This document shows, piece by piece, positions 1 to 7,261 of a stretch of DNA of 14,365 nucleotides (within the stretch, counting starts at the first letter, position 1; the number at the start of each line of letters is the position of its first letter). The position numbers and the translations under genes are program-made. This stretch comes from an uncultured Bacilli bacterium (GTDB lineage Bacteria; Bacillota_I; Bacilli_A; RF39; UBA660): NCBI GenBank assembly GCA_944363865.1, contig CALVVN010000051.1:1-14365 (forward strand), read 5' to 3'. The notes under the pieces were generated by a model, which worked only from the letters and a program-made list of their open reading frames with translations, did no database searches and was not told the DNA's origin.

Positions 1-14
1 TTTCTCTTTTTCAT
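1..14 (-). CDS. 5' stub of an unidentified gene (first codons only)
   Basis: Reading leftwards, an ATG at 14-12 is followed by AAA AAG AGA and then the window edge (Met-Lys-Lys-Arg). A GGAG motif lies 8 bases upstream of the ATG (complement of 23-26), which is good Shine-Dalgarno spacing. A basic N-terminus directly after a ribosome binding site suggests a real gene start, but four codons cannot identify the product. The alternative ATG inside GGAGATG is closed by a TGA after three codons. Confidence 0.35.
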
Positions 15-216
15 AACGACATCTCCATTAACTATTAAATAATATTATTGTTTAAATTATATAGTTGAATTAGTCAACCAATACCACTAGACCTTGTATG
101 TGGAAACATATACTACTAAAACAACCTGTCATATTTTTTTTGTGTTTTTTATAAAGCTCTGTTGTTTTTTGCTATTTTTCTCAACGTCTTTTAATATCTA
201 ATGTATAGTTGATTTT

Positions 217-233
217 CCCTTATTTTATAAGGG
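217..233. terminator. short hairpin just past the rlmD stop codon
   Basis: CCCTTA (217-222) and TAAGGG (228-233) form a perfect 6-bp stem with a 5-base loop, one base past the stop codon at 235. On the minus strand, the direction of rlmD, the stem is followed by AAAATC rather than a T-run. It could be a weak terminator or an mRNA 3'-end stabiliser. The rest of 15-216 is AT-rich non-coding sequence. It holds a small TATGT/ACATA hairpin at 97-110 and an AAAACAAC/GTTGTTTT repeat pair around 117-168, and I can assign a function to neither. Confidence 0.35.
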
Positions 234-234
234 T

Positions 235-1320
235 TTAACGCAGTTTTAACAAGCACACACATTCAACGTGATTTGTTCTAGGAAACATATCAAAAGCTTT
301 TAAATCTTTTATTTCATAATTATCTTTTATTATTTTTAAATCTCTTGCTAGTGTCAACGGGTCACAAGATATGTATATAATTTCTCGTGGTCTTATATCA
401 AGTATTTGTTTTAAAGAACTTTTGCTAAGCCCACTTCTTGGAGGATCAATTATTATTGTATCTATTCTTTCCATTATTTTTTTCAAATTGTTTTCTACAC
501 TCCCTAGAAAGAATTTTACATTATTTATATTATTGTTTTTTATATTAAAAATTGCATTTTTGTATGAGTCTTTGTTTATCTCTATTCCATATATTTTATC
601 ATATTTATCACTTAGTATTATAGAAAATACGCCTACTCCGCAGTACAAGTCTAGTAACGTTTGATTTTTACTTATATTATTTTTTATGTAGTTAAACATT
701 TTGTAATATGTGTATGGGTTTATTTGAAAAAATGAATTTATGTTAATTCTAAATATATATTTATCTATTTGTATGTTTAGGTATTCTTTTTCTTTCATTA
801 TGATTTCATTGCCATTTGTTCTAATTATTCCGGGCTTTTTTTCTCTTTTCAATTTAATATTTATATTTTCTTCAACTAACTTACAATGTTCAATTTCTAC
901 TATTTCATTACTTTGCTTTTTTAAAAGGCCAACTACTCCATTTGTCTCATGTAATGTAATTTTGTTTCTATAATTATATATTTTATCACTTGGTACTATT
1001 TCTATATCATAGTTGATGTTAGCATATTTATCTAAAATATTTTTTAGTTTTTCTTTTTTAAATCTCAATTCTTCTTCATACTTTATATGTAAGAAATCAC
1101 AGCCACCACATTTATTATAATATTTACATATTGGTTCTATTCTGTTTGGACTTTTTTCAATTATGTTTATGTTTTTTGCAATATTATATTTTTTCTTTTC
1201 ACGTATAATTTTTATATCAATTATTTCTCCTGGTAATGCATTTTCTACAAATGTTACTTTTCCATTTATTTTTGTAATCCCCAGCCCTTGGTGATTTAGT
1301 TTTTCTATTTTTACTAACAT
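235..1320 (-). CDS. rlmD: RlmD/TrmA-family RNA (uracil-5-)-methyltransferase
   Basis: This enzyme uses SAM to methylate C5 of uridine in RNA, in this family usually 23S rRNA (RlmD/RlmCD type) and sometimes tRNA. In the 361-residue product the N-terminal part looks like a TRAM domain (about 1-55). It is followed by the iron-sulfur cysteines C65, C71, C74 (CX5CGGC) and C146. The SAM motif DLYCGVGVF is at about 224, then DPPRSG at about 292, the catalytic-Cys motif SCDP at about 318, and the conserved glutamate in HVECV near the end. A GTG at 1329 is an in-frame alternative start. I prefer the ATG at 1320 because GGGTG lies just upstream and an extended -10 promoter places the transcript start near 1331. 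At 361 residues it is clearly shorter than the roughly 450 typical of this family, mainly in the segment between the cluster cysteines and the methyltransferase fold. Family assignment is firm; the exact target uridine is not. Confidence 0.9.
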   Translation of the reverse strand: MLVKIEKLNHQGLGITKINGKVTFVENALPGEIIDIKIIREKKKYNIAKNINIIEKSPNRIEPICKYYNKCGGCDFLHIKYEEELRFKKEKLKNILDKYANINYDIEIVPSDKIYNYRNKITLHETNGVVGLLKKQSNEIVEIEHCKLVEENINIKLKREKKPGIIRTNGNEIIMKEKEYLNIQIDKYIFRININSFFQINPYTYYKMFNYIKNNISKNQTLLDLYCGVGVFSIILSDKYDKIYGIEINKDSYKNAIFNIKNNNINNVKFFLGSVENNLKKIMERIDTIIIDPPRSGLSKSSLKQILDIRPREIIYISCDPLTLARDLKIIKDNYEIKDLKAFDMFPRTNHVECVCLLKLR

Positions 1321-1337
1321 TTTTAACACCCATATAC

Positions 1338-1346
1338 ATTATATCA
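1338..1346 (-). promoter_or_regulatory. extended -10 promoter for rlmD
   Basis: On the minus strand TGATATAAT (TG-n-TATAAT) ends 17 bases before the ATG at 1320. I see no good -35. The predicted start near 1331 gives a leader of only about 11 bases that still contains GGGTG. An ATATAC/GTATAT dyad (1332-1337 and 1348-1353) overlaps it, in the only space between the divergent rlmD and gerKA genes. It could be an operator or chance in AT-rich DNA. Confidence 0.5.
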
Positions 1347-1381
1347 CGTATATTAGTTTATTTTTGGTAAAAATTAATAAT

Positions 1382-2815
1382 ATGAATAGTAAAGATGTAA
1401 TTAAAAAACTTTATGAATTAAAAAAAAATATGCCTGATTTGTTAATTAAGGAATTAAATTATGGGCTTTTTAGTACTGTATATATAGTGGCTTTTGAAAC
1501 AGTATGTAGTACTGATAGAATTAATGATTTTATTTTAAAGTTTTTTGGAAATAAAAGGAATAGCAGTAAAAAGAATATTAATATTGATAAAGATTTAGAA
1601 GAATTTGTACCTGGTATAAATAAAAAACCAATTAAAGATTTTGATAATTTGCTTTATTTTTTATTTAGTGGTTTTACTGTAATAATTCATGACTCAACCA
1701 TTTTAGCTTATGAAACAAGGGCAAGTATTGACCGTGGGGTAAATCCACCTACTAGCGAGCCAGTTACTCGTGGGCCTAAAGATAGTTTTAATGAAAACTA
1801 TAATATTAATTTGGGATTAATTAGAAAAAGAATAAAATCTAAAGAACTAGTAGTAAATGAAATAACAGTGGGTAGAGAAAGTAAAAGTAAAGTTGCTGTT
1901 ATATATATGGAAAATATTTGTGATAAAAATGTGGCTAGTAAAATAATTAGCGATATTGAAAGTATTGATATTGACGGGGTTTTTGATGTGAATTATATTA
2001 AAGAACTCATTAGAAATCAAAATTACACTTTTTTCCCAACAATGATAGTAACTGAAAAACCTGATGATACTTCTAAAAACTTAGTTGATGGTAAAATAAT
2101 TGTTATGATGGAAAACTCCCCTGAAGTTTTATTGCTCCCTACTTTTTTTATAGACTTTTTTCAAAATAATGAAGATTATTATAGAAAACCTTTTTTTGTA
2201 AGTTTTGTACGAATAATTAGAATTTTAAGTTTTTTTGTATCTATTATTTTGCCTGCTTTGTTTTTATCTTTATTAACATACGATCAAGAAATCCTTCCAA
2301 CTACTTTGCTTATTAATTTTGCTTCTCAAAGAAACAATATTCCTTTTCCTACTGTGGTTGAGTTGTTAATACTTTTATTTGTATTTGAAATTATATATGA
2401 AGGAGATGCGCGAACGCCATCATCAAGTAGTACCAGTTTGTCAATTTTGGGTGCTCTTGTACTAGGCGACGCTGCTGTTAATGCTGGTTTAATTTCTCCA
2501 ATAGTTGTTATTGTTGTCGCTATTTCGTCCATTAGCAGTTTGCTATCTGTGTTTCAAGAAATGCAAACACCTATTAGGTTTTGGAGATATACATTATTAG
2601 TATTTGTGCTGTTATTTGGTATTGTCGGATTTAGTGTAGGTGTAACTTTGTTAATAATTAATCTATGTACAGTAGAAAGTTACGGAAAATCATACTTATC
2701 ACCTTTTGTTCCATTTGACTTAAAGTCTCAATCAAATGCTGTTATTAGGCGCAACCTAAGACATTTAAAATATAGAAAACCTTATTTATCAAATAATTCA
2801 ATTAGGAAAGGATGA
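1382..2815 (+). CDS. gerKA: spore germinant receptor subunit A (GerA/GerKA family)
   Basis: This is the A subunit of an inner spore-membrane germinant receptor, which works with the B and C subunits encoded just downstream to trigger germination. The soluble N-terminal half carries the family signature TRGPKDSFNEN followed by NLGLIRKRI and VGRESKSKVAVIY. The C-terminal half has about five hydrophobic segments, including a VFEIIYEGDARTP to SILGALVLGDAAVNAGL stretch that matches the conserved FELLREAGxRxP...GALVIGQAAVxAGL region. The usual RLPxPIG segment reads RTPSSSST here, which is divergent. There are two possible starts, TTG at 1364 and ATG at 1382 (used here, 477 aa). Neither has a convincing ribosome binding site. 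The stop is 6 bases before gerKC. Expression in the forespore (sigma-G) is expected from the family, but I see no clear sigma-G promoter. Confidence 0.93.
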   Translation: MNSKDVIKKLYELKKNMPDLLIKELNYGLFSTVYIVAFETVCSTDRINDFILKFFGNKRNSSKKNINIDKDLEEFVPGINKKPIKDFDNLLYFLFSGFTVIIHDSTILAYETRASIDRGVNPPTSEPVTRGPKDSFNENYNINLGLIRKRIKSKELVVNEITVGRESKSKVAVIYMENICDKNVASKIISDIESIDIDGVFDVNYIKELIRNQNYTFFPTMIVTEKPDDTSKNLVDGKIIVMMENSPEVLLLPTFFIDFFQNNEDYYRKPFFVSFVRIIRILSFFVSIILPALFLSLLTYDQEILPTTLLINFASQRNNIPFPTVVELLILLFVFEIIYEGDARTPSSSSTSLSILGALVLGDAAVNAGLISPIVVIVVAISSISSLLSVFQEMQTPIRFWRYTLLVFVLLFGIVGFSVGVTLLIINLCTVESYGKSYLSPFVPFDLKSQSNAVIRRNLRHLKYRKPYLSNNSIRKG

Positions 2816-2821
2816 TATAAT

Positions 2822-3967
2822 TTGAAGAAATTATTACTGCTTTGTTGCTTTTTATTATGTGGTTGTTATAATCATAAAGAATTAAACGACCTTGCAATTT
2901 GCAGCGCTATGGGAATTTCTTATAATGATGGAGAATATGATATATCTTTACAAATTGTAAATACTAGTGCTTTTGATCAGAAAACTTCTTCTGACAATGC
3001 GGTTTTCTACGTTTATAATGAAAAAGGTGCAACAGTATACGAGGCTATTGATAAAATTAGCAAGGATTTATCAAAAGAAATAACTTTAACTCAATTAAAA
3101 ATAATAGTTATAGATGAAAATGCTATTACTGATAATTTGAATAGTCTTGTAGATTTTTTGATGAACGATTTGGAAATAAGTTTAAATGTTTTGGTCTCTA
3201 CTACATTAAAATCTACTCCTTACGACATTCTCAGTGTTGTTGTTCCAAATAATGAAATTAATGGAACTTATTTATCAAATTTAATTGAAGTGAATAATAG
3301 TAATTTTGGTAATTCTTATTTAGTTGATTTGTCTAATTTTTTTGTGAATTATCTCACTGATTATAATAATATAATTTTAACTAATATTGAACTAAAACAC
3401 CCTAATGAAGGTGAAAACAATAATGATATTCTTAAAGACACTGATAGCATCTCACAATTATTTATAGATTATCCTATTGTGTTTAATAAAGATGATGTAT
3501 ATAAATTAAGTTTTGATGAAAGTATAATACTTAACCTTGTTGATAATAATATTAATGGAAACTCATTAACATTTGAGTGTGATGGTGGTAATTTTTCGGT
3601 AATGATATTTAAGTCAAAGTTCGGTTTTGATAATTTTGAAAATAACAATATATATTTAAACGGAAATATAAGTGGTACTGTTAATGAATATAATTGTAGT
3701 TATGATTTAGATGAATCTGATACGTTAAAAAAACTACAAGATATTATTAAAAAGGAGATATATAAAATGATTGACTCTTCTTTTGATAATTCAAAAAATA
3801 TTAAAATTGATTTTCTTGGTGTCGGTAAATATTTACATTACAATTATCCAGATGTTTATAAAAAAATAGATGACATAAATACCGAAATAAGTAACTTCAA
3901 CGTTATTAACAAAATAGATGTTTCATTATCTAAGCAAGGTAATTTAAGGGGAGATATTAATGAATAA
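2822..3967 (+). CDS. gerKC: spore germination lipoprotein, receptor subunit C (GerAC/GerKC family)
   Basis: This is the lipid-anchored C subunit of the germinant receptor. The start is a TTG at 2822, preceded at good spacing by AGGAAAGGATGA. No in-frame ATG fits, because the lipoprotein signal must begin here: MKK, a Leu/Cys-rich hydrophobic stretch, then lipobox LCGC with the lipidated cysteine at residue 15. Directly after it comes YNHKELNDLAICSAMGIS, the equivalent of the family's WDxxELNDLAIVxGxGID motif. Its 381 residues match the usual family length of 370-400. The signal peptide contains three extra cysteines (8, 9 and 13), which is unusual. The 3' end overlaps gerKB by 8 bases, indicating translational coupling. 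The subunit order A-C-B is that of Bacillus gerK rather than gerA. Confidence 0.92.
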   Translation: MKKLLLLCCFLLCGCYNHKELNDLAICSAMGISYNDGEYDISLQIVNTSAFDQKTSSDNAVFYVYNEKGATVYEAIDKISKDLSKEITLTQLKIIVIDENAITDNLNSLVDFLMNDLEISLNVLVSTTLKSTPYDILSVVVPNNEINGTYLSNLIEVNNSNFGNSYLVDLSNFFVNYLTDYNNIILTNIELKHPNEGENNNDILKDTDSISQLFIDYPIVFNKDDVYKLSFDESIILNLVDNNINGNSLTFECDGGNFSVMIFKSKFGFDNFENNNIYLNGNISGTVNEYNCSYDLDESDTLKKLQDIIKKEIYKMIDSSFDNSKNIKIDFLGVGKYLHYNYPDVYKKIDDINTEISNFNVINKIDVSLSKQGNLRGDINE

Positions 3968-5054
3968 GCAAATAAATAGTACCAGTTTTTCAATGATGAT
4001 AAGTGCTTTAAATAAATGTTTATTTTTAGGATTGTTAATTCCTTATATGTTTAATGTCGCTAAAACGAGTACAGTTGTTAGTGTATTTATAGGCTTTATT
4101 ATAGGTTTAGTTATTTTTGCAGTTATAATGCTGCTATTTAATTCAAAAAGTGATTTATCTATAGTTGGAAAAGCTAAAGAATGTTTGCCTAAACCTTTTT
4201 ACTTTATAATTGTTCATATTCAAATCTTTATAGTTTTGATGCTAGCTTCAATGTTACTGTGGAGACTTGCATCTTTTACTACTAATGAATATTTAAGTGA
4301 AACGCCTACTTTTTTAGTTGCTATGTTGATGGCTATTCCTATTTTTTATATCTCAATTAATAATTTTACTGTCTTGTGTAGGTTTAACACTATGTGTTTT
4401 TTAATTGGGTTATTTATAATTATTTTTAATTTCTTTGGATTATTGCCACATTTTGATGCGAATAACTTTAAACCTTTTCTTATTGATGAGCTAGGGAGTA
4501 TATTAAATGCTTCAGTACACTACGCCTTTTTATCAGCGTGCCCAATTTTTATGTTGACAATAATTCCAAAAAATAATATTTCGGACAAGAAAAAATTTAA
4601 TAAAAAAATGATAATATCTTTTATTTATTCAAATGTTATGGGATTTTTTATATTTTTTGCGGTACAAATGAGTTTGCATATTGAACTTATTAATTTATAC
4701 ACATATCCTGCTTTTGCCGCTTTAAAAATAATTAATTTGGCAAATTTTATTGATGCAGTGGAAAATATATCTTCTATTTTATGGTATATTTACATTAATT
4801 TGTCTATTTCTATGTGTATGATTTTTATTAAATATTCTATAACTGAGTTTTATAACATTAAAAGTAAAAAAATAAATACTATTATCGGATTATCTACAGC
4901 GTTTTTAACTTTGTTAATTGTCTTTCCTTTCGCTAACTTTTCTTATTTTCTTGATAAGATTTCTATTATGAAAATACCTTTTTATTTGATGGTGGCAATG
5001 TTTATAAGTTTTTTAATTATTTTGTTTAGTATAAAAATAAAAAATAGAAATTAA
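3960..5054 (+). CDS. gerKB: spore germinant receptor subunit B (GerAB/GerKB, APC-type permease fold)
   Basis: This is the integral membrane subunit of the germinant receptor. The family has an amino acid/polyamine/organocation transporter fold and is thought to carry the germinant-binding site. The 364-residue product is almost entirely hydrophobic with about ten predicted membrane spans, the usual length and topology. The N-terminus (NSTSFSMMISALNKCLFLGLLIPY) fits the first broken helix of the family. The ATG at 3960 follows AGGGGAG at ideal spacing and lies inside the last codons of gerKC. The protein ends in KIKNRN. The stop codon lies in the left arm of the dyad shared with the convergent SDR gene. 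Confidence 0.9.
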   Translation: MNKQINSTSFSMMISALNKCLFLGLLIPYMFNVAKTSTVVSVFIGFIIGLVIFAVIMLLFNSKSDLSIVGKAKECLPKPFYFIIVHIQIFIVLMLASMLLWRLASFTTNEYLSETPTFLVAMLMAIPIFYISINNFTVLCRFNTMCFLIGLFIIIFNFFGLLPHFDANNFKPFLIDELGSILNASVHYAFLSACPIFMLTIIPKNNISDKKKFNKKMIISFIYSNVMGFFIFFAVQMSLHIELINLYTYPAFAALKIINLANFIDAVENISSILWYIYINLSISMCMIFIKYSITEFYNIKSKKINTIIGLSTAFLTLLIVFPFANFSYFLDKISIMKIPFYLMVAMFISFLIILFSIKIKNRN

Positions 5055-5074
5055 ATGTTTTAATCTCTATTTTT
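5040..5074. terminator. bidirectional AT-rich terminator hairpin over two convergent stop codons
   Basis: The arms AAAAATAGAAATTAAA (5040-5055) and TTTAATCTCTATTTTT (5059-5074) pair over 16 positions with one A/C mismatch (5049/5065) and a 3-base loop. The stop codons of gerKB (5052-5054) and of the SDR gene (5060-5062) both lie inside it, so the arms also encode the last residues of each protein (KNRN and KNRD). Each strand ends in a T-rich arm. The stem has few G/C pairs, so termination may be inefficient. Confidence 0.55.
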
Positions 5075-5869
5075 AAAGAAATCTCTTTTATTAAAAGCTG
5101 CAGTCATAAATCTCCACGCTGCTTTTTTATTTGTAAGCCATTCTATCTTTACGTTGTTTTTTGTGTTACTAATTATTTTGTTTACTAGAAAATTGGCAAC
5201 TACATCTGGGTAATCTCCTAATATGTTATAAACTTTTTTAGTTTTCTCAGATAAATTAATTTTTTCTTTATTTCCAAGTGCGGTTGTAATAAAGTCAGTT
5301 ATCATTATGCCTGGACTTAATTTTCCAACGATAACTCCTGTTTTTCTCTCTTCGCTTTCTTTTGCAAGTGCTTCAGTAAAATATGTAATCGCGCGTTTAC
5401 TAGTTCCATAAATTGACAATCCTAACATCATTGCATCGTTACTTCCATATCCTTCAATGTTATATATTGCACCACTTTTATTTTTTATCATTTCTTCCAT
5501 TATTAATTTAGAAGCTATAACTGTACCCTTTAAATCCACATCAATAACTGAATTAATTTCATTTTCACTGAGTTCCCATATTGCTTTTTCAGGTTGATTT
5601 ACTCCTGCATTGTTTATCCAAATATCAATTTTATTAAATTTTTGCTTTGTATAACTTATTAATGTTTTAATGTCTGATGCTTTTGTGACATCACAGATAC
5701 AAACTTCAGTTTGACCAAATTGTATGCTTTTATCTAATTGTTCTTTCGCTTCATTCAATTTTTCAATACTTAAATCACTTAAAACCACATTGAATTTGTT
5801 TTGTTTAAAAACTTTGGCCATTTCAAGGCCTAAACCTCTAGCACTACCTGTAATTACTACTGTTTTCAT
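5060..5869 (-). CDS. short-chain dehydrogenase/reductase (SDR), unknown substrate
   Basis: This is a NAD(P)-dependent oxidoreductase of the classical SDR fold, 269 residues and cytosolic. Visible motifs are the dinucleotide-binding TGSARGLG (7-14), D60-V61, NNAG (86-89), the catalytic pair Y154xxxK158 in YGTSK, and the SPG turn after strand 6. The usual catalytic serine motif NISS is replaced by NIEGYGS. The nearest serine, S143, is 11 residues before the tyrosine instead of 13. As far as I recall, this DG/EG-G-GS pattern also occurs in chlorophyll-b-reductase-like (NYC1/NOL) SDRs and in bacterial relatives of unknown role, so it looks like a subfamily trait rather than inactivation. The ATG at 5869 follows AGGAGG at good spacing. 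It lies 72 bases downstream of the GNAT gene and may be co-transcribed with it. Confidence 0.88.
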   Translation of the reverse strand: MKTVVITGSARGLGLEMAKVFKQNKFNVVLSDLSIEKLNEAKEQLDKSIQFGQTEVCICDVTKASDIKTLISYTKQKFNKIDIWINNAGVNQPEKAIWELSENEINSVIDVDLKGTVIASKLIMEEMIKNKSGAIYNIEGYGSNDAMMLGLSIYGTSKRAITYFTEALAKESEERKTGVIVGKLSPGIMITDFITTALGNKEKINLSEKTKKVYNILGDYPDVVANFLVNKIISNTKNNVKIEWLTNKKAAWRFMTAAFNKRDFFKNRD

Positions 5870-5941
5870 TTTTCCTCCTTTTTTACTATTATTCTATTTA
5901 TTATCATTTTTAAAATTATATTGACACTTCTGGCTTTAATT

Positions 5942-6391
5942 TTAATTCTTTTTTATTTCCTTCCTCATTTGTATTTTAAAACCTTTAAATCCAAACTCTT
6001 CATATATATCTTTTGCTATGGTATTATCAAACATAACGTTTATTTCTATATAATCTATATTTTGATTTGATAATATTTTTAAAATCTCTTTTATAAGTTC
6101 TTTGGATATTCCTTGTTTCCGATGTTCTTTTTTCACAAATAATCCATCAATTAAATATCCTTTTTGATTATCATTTAATGTTGGTTTGGCAAATATATAC
6201 CCAACTATTTTTGCACTATCGCTGTAACCTAACAATATGTTTTCATTATTTTGTACAATATTTTTAAAATAATCTTTCACCACAAAATTTGCATCTAAAC
6301 TTTTGTCATATTGTCGTTCATCTTGTATTAACTTTGTTAATAATTCGTCACATTGATTTGCTTTTTCTTCACTATATATTCTCTCAATCAT
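5942..6391 (-). CDS. GNAT-family N-acetyltransferase
   Basis: This 149-residue single-domain GNAT should transfer an acetyl group from acetyl-CoA to an unknown amine. Motif A is clear: the strand IDGLFVKKEH leads into RKQGIS (91-96), the pyrophosphate-binding R/Q-x-x-G-x-G/A loop, followed by helix KELIKEIL. The C-terminal part DYIEINVMFDNTIAKDIYEEFGFK is the usual motif B with the N...A...Y..xGF signature. The ATG at 6391 has AAAGGAG 5-6 bases upstream. It resembles stand-alone housekeeping GNATs of Firmicutes, and the substrate cannot be inferred. The leader is about 66 bases from the predicted promoter. Confidence 0.88.
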   Translation of the reverse strand: MIERIYSEEKANQCDELLTKLIQDERQYDKSLDANFVVKDYFKNIVQNNENILLGYSDSAKIVGYIFAKPTLNDNQKGYLIDGLFVKKEHRKQGISKELIKEILKILSNQNIDYIEINVMFDNTIAKDIYEEFGFKGFKIQMRKEIKKN

Positions 6392-6447
6392 TGTTTCTCC
6401 TTTTAGTTTATAAAGTTTTTACTCAAGTGGTGTGCCTTATTTGAACT

Positions 6448-6473
6448 CTATAATTTATAGTTTCAGTATATCA
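6448..6473 (-). promoter_or_regulatory. extended -10 promoter with palindrome, upstream of the GNAT gene
   Basis: On the minus strand TGATATACT (6465-6473) is an extended -10 element. A 13-bp palindrome, CTATAA-T-TTATAG (6448-6460), sits where transcription should start, a position suited to a repressor site. There is no clear -35. This is a base-composition-sensitive call. Confidence 0.35.
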
Positions 6474-6545
6474 TAACTTTTTTTAAATTTCTATGTTAAG
6501 GAACTATGTGTTTAGTTTTTTAATACTTTCTACTTTATGTAATTT

Positions 6546-6574
6546 AAAAAAACAGATTTTGTTTAATCTGTTTT
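6546..6574 (-). terminator. intrinsic terminator of the lipoprotein gene
   Basis: AAAACAGATT (6549-6558) and AATCTGTTTT (6565-6574) form a perfect 10-bp stem with a 6-base loop. Read on the minus strand the stem runs into seven Ts. It lies 16 bases beyond the stop codon of the lipoprotein gene. Confidence 0.8.
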
Positions 6575-6589
6575 AAAAATTATTATTTG

Positions 6590-7048
6590 TTATTTAATAG
6601 TAAATTCAGCGGCAACTAAAAATGTTTCATATGCTCCATCTTCTTTTTCAAAATTAATATCTTTAATAATTCTATATTCCCCAGGCGAAAGTTTTCCATA
6701 TCCATTTTCCCAATTTATTTCAATTTCTTTTGATTCACCCGTGTCTAATTGGAAAGACGGTAAGGTAAAATTAAGTTCAACATTAATTTTATGCCACTCA
6801 TTACCTTCCTTTATTTCCATTTCATATGGATTTCCATATTCAAATGTTTTATCACTATTATTTTTTAATATGAATGTTCCTCCGGCATTTGTTAATGTTT
6901 CTTCTTCAACAAAAAACGATACTTCACTTTCTATAATTTCAATATTAGATTTTTCTCCAATATCAAATTCATTTTTATTTGTTTCACATCCTGTAATTCC
7001 CAATGCCATAACTATATAAAATATAAAAGTTAATGTTTTTTTCATCAT
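6590..7048 (-). CDS. small lipoprotein with bacterial Ig-like domain
   Basis: The 152-residue exported lipoprotein starts with MMKKTLTF, a hydrophobic core and lipobox GITGC, giving a lipidated Cys21. The mature part (about 45-152) is one beta-rich domain with YGNPYEMEIKEGNEWHKI, then LDTGESKEIEINW and YGKLSPGEYRIIKD. From memory this matches immunoglobulin-like domains (Big-type) found in small Firmicute lipoproteins of unknown function. AGGAG lies 8 bases upstream of the first ATG (7048). A second ATG follows immediately at 7045. It is a single-gene unit with its own promoter (7065-7092) and terminator (6546-6574). It probably sits on the outer face of the membrane; the ligand is unknown. 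Confidence 0.82.
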   Translation of the reverse strand: MMKKTLTFIFYIVMALGITGCETNKNEFDIGEKSNIEIIESEVSFFVEEETLTNAGGTFILKNNSDKTFEYGNPYEMEIKEGNEWHKINVELNFTLPSFQLDTGESKEIEINWENGYGKLSPGEYRIIKDINFEKEDGAYETFLVAAEFTIK

Positions 7049-7064
7049 ATTTTCTCCTGATATA

Positions 7065-7092
7065 ATTATACCAAATTATCAATTTGTCTCAA
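7065..7092 (-). promoter_or_regulatory. sigma-A type promoter of the lipoprotein gene
   Basis: On the minus strand TTGAGA (-35, complement of 7087-7092) and TATAAT (-10, complement of 7065-7070) are 16 bp apart. TGG directly before TATAAT makes this an extended -10. The AGGAG ribosome binding site follows closely, so the leader is short. Confidence 0.65.
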
Positions 7093-7133
7093 GTTTTCTT
7101 GACATATTTATAAATTATCTAAAACACCTGAAG

Positions 7134-7179
7134 GTTCAAATTAAACTTGTATGGTGCGATACAAGAGTATATTTTGAAC
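7134..7179. other. nested dyad, candidate serine-recombinase attachment site
   Basis: The inner arms CTTGTAT (7146-7152) and ATACAAG (7159-7165) flank GGTGCG. The outer arms GTTCAAA (7134-7140) and TTTGAAC (7173-7179) flank those, and the two pairs have centres within 1 bp of each other. The 46-bp size, two-tier half-sites and asymmetric centre are what large serine recombinase sites look like. It lies just beyond the terminator of the mobile element's last gene and before the host lipoprotein promoter, where an element end is expected. TATGGTGC (7150-7157) recurs at 13731-13738 at the tRNA-Leu 3' end. It could instead be an ordinary hairpin. Confidence 0.4.
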
Positions 7180-7188
7180 ACTTATATC

Positions 7189-7222
7189 AAAAAAGATAGA
7201 ATCTAATAAATATCAGTTCTAT
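7189..7222 (-). terminator. intrinsic terminator closing the cargo operon
   Basis: Read on the minus strand, ATAGAACTGATA pairs with TATTAG-A-TTCTAT (one bulged A, a very short loop that probably opens to 4-6 bases). The stem is followed by C and then TTTTTT (complement of 7189-7194). It lies 40 bases past the stop codon of the 284-aa gene and is the only terminator found downstream of the relaxase, so the relaxase and cargo probably share a transcript. Confidence 0.6.
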
Positions 7223-7261
7223 TTATAGTATAACATAGATTTTATGAATATAATTATTTTT

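Noticed and set aside
371..973. Plus-strand open frames (97 and 77 aa) at 371-664 and 740-973
   Set aside because: They are antisense to rlmD, whose motifs are unambiguous. Their hydrophobic, low-complexity translations are the expected shadow of AT-rich coding DNA.
2326..2532. Minus-strand 68-aa frame inside gerKA
   Set aside because: It lies fully inside a conserved membrane segment of gerKA and has no ribosome binding site.
5724..5924. Plus-strand 66-aa frame over the SDR start
   Set aside because: It is antisense to the glycine-rich nucleotide-binding region of the SDR, and its hydrophobic translation is a shadow.
6741..7019. Plus-strand 92-aa frame opposite the lipoprotein
   Set aside because: The minus-strand gene has signal peptide, lipobox, promoter and terminator; the plus frame has none.
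7126..7145. CACCTGAAGGTTCAAATT as a tRNA fragment duplicated by integration
   Set aside because: It shares CACCTG and GGTTCAA with tRNA-Leu, but in the wrong order and spacing, so it is not a copied 3' end.
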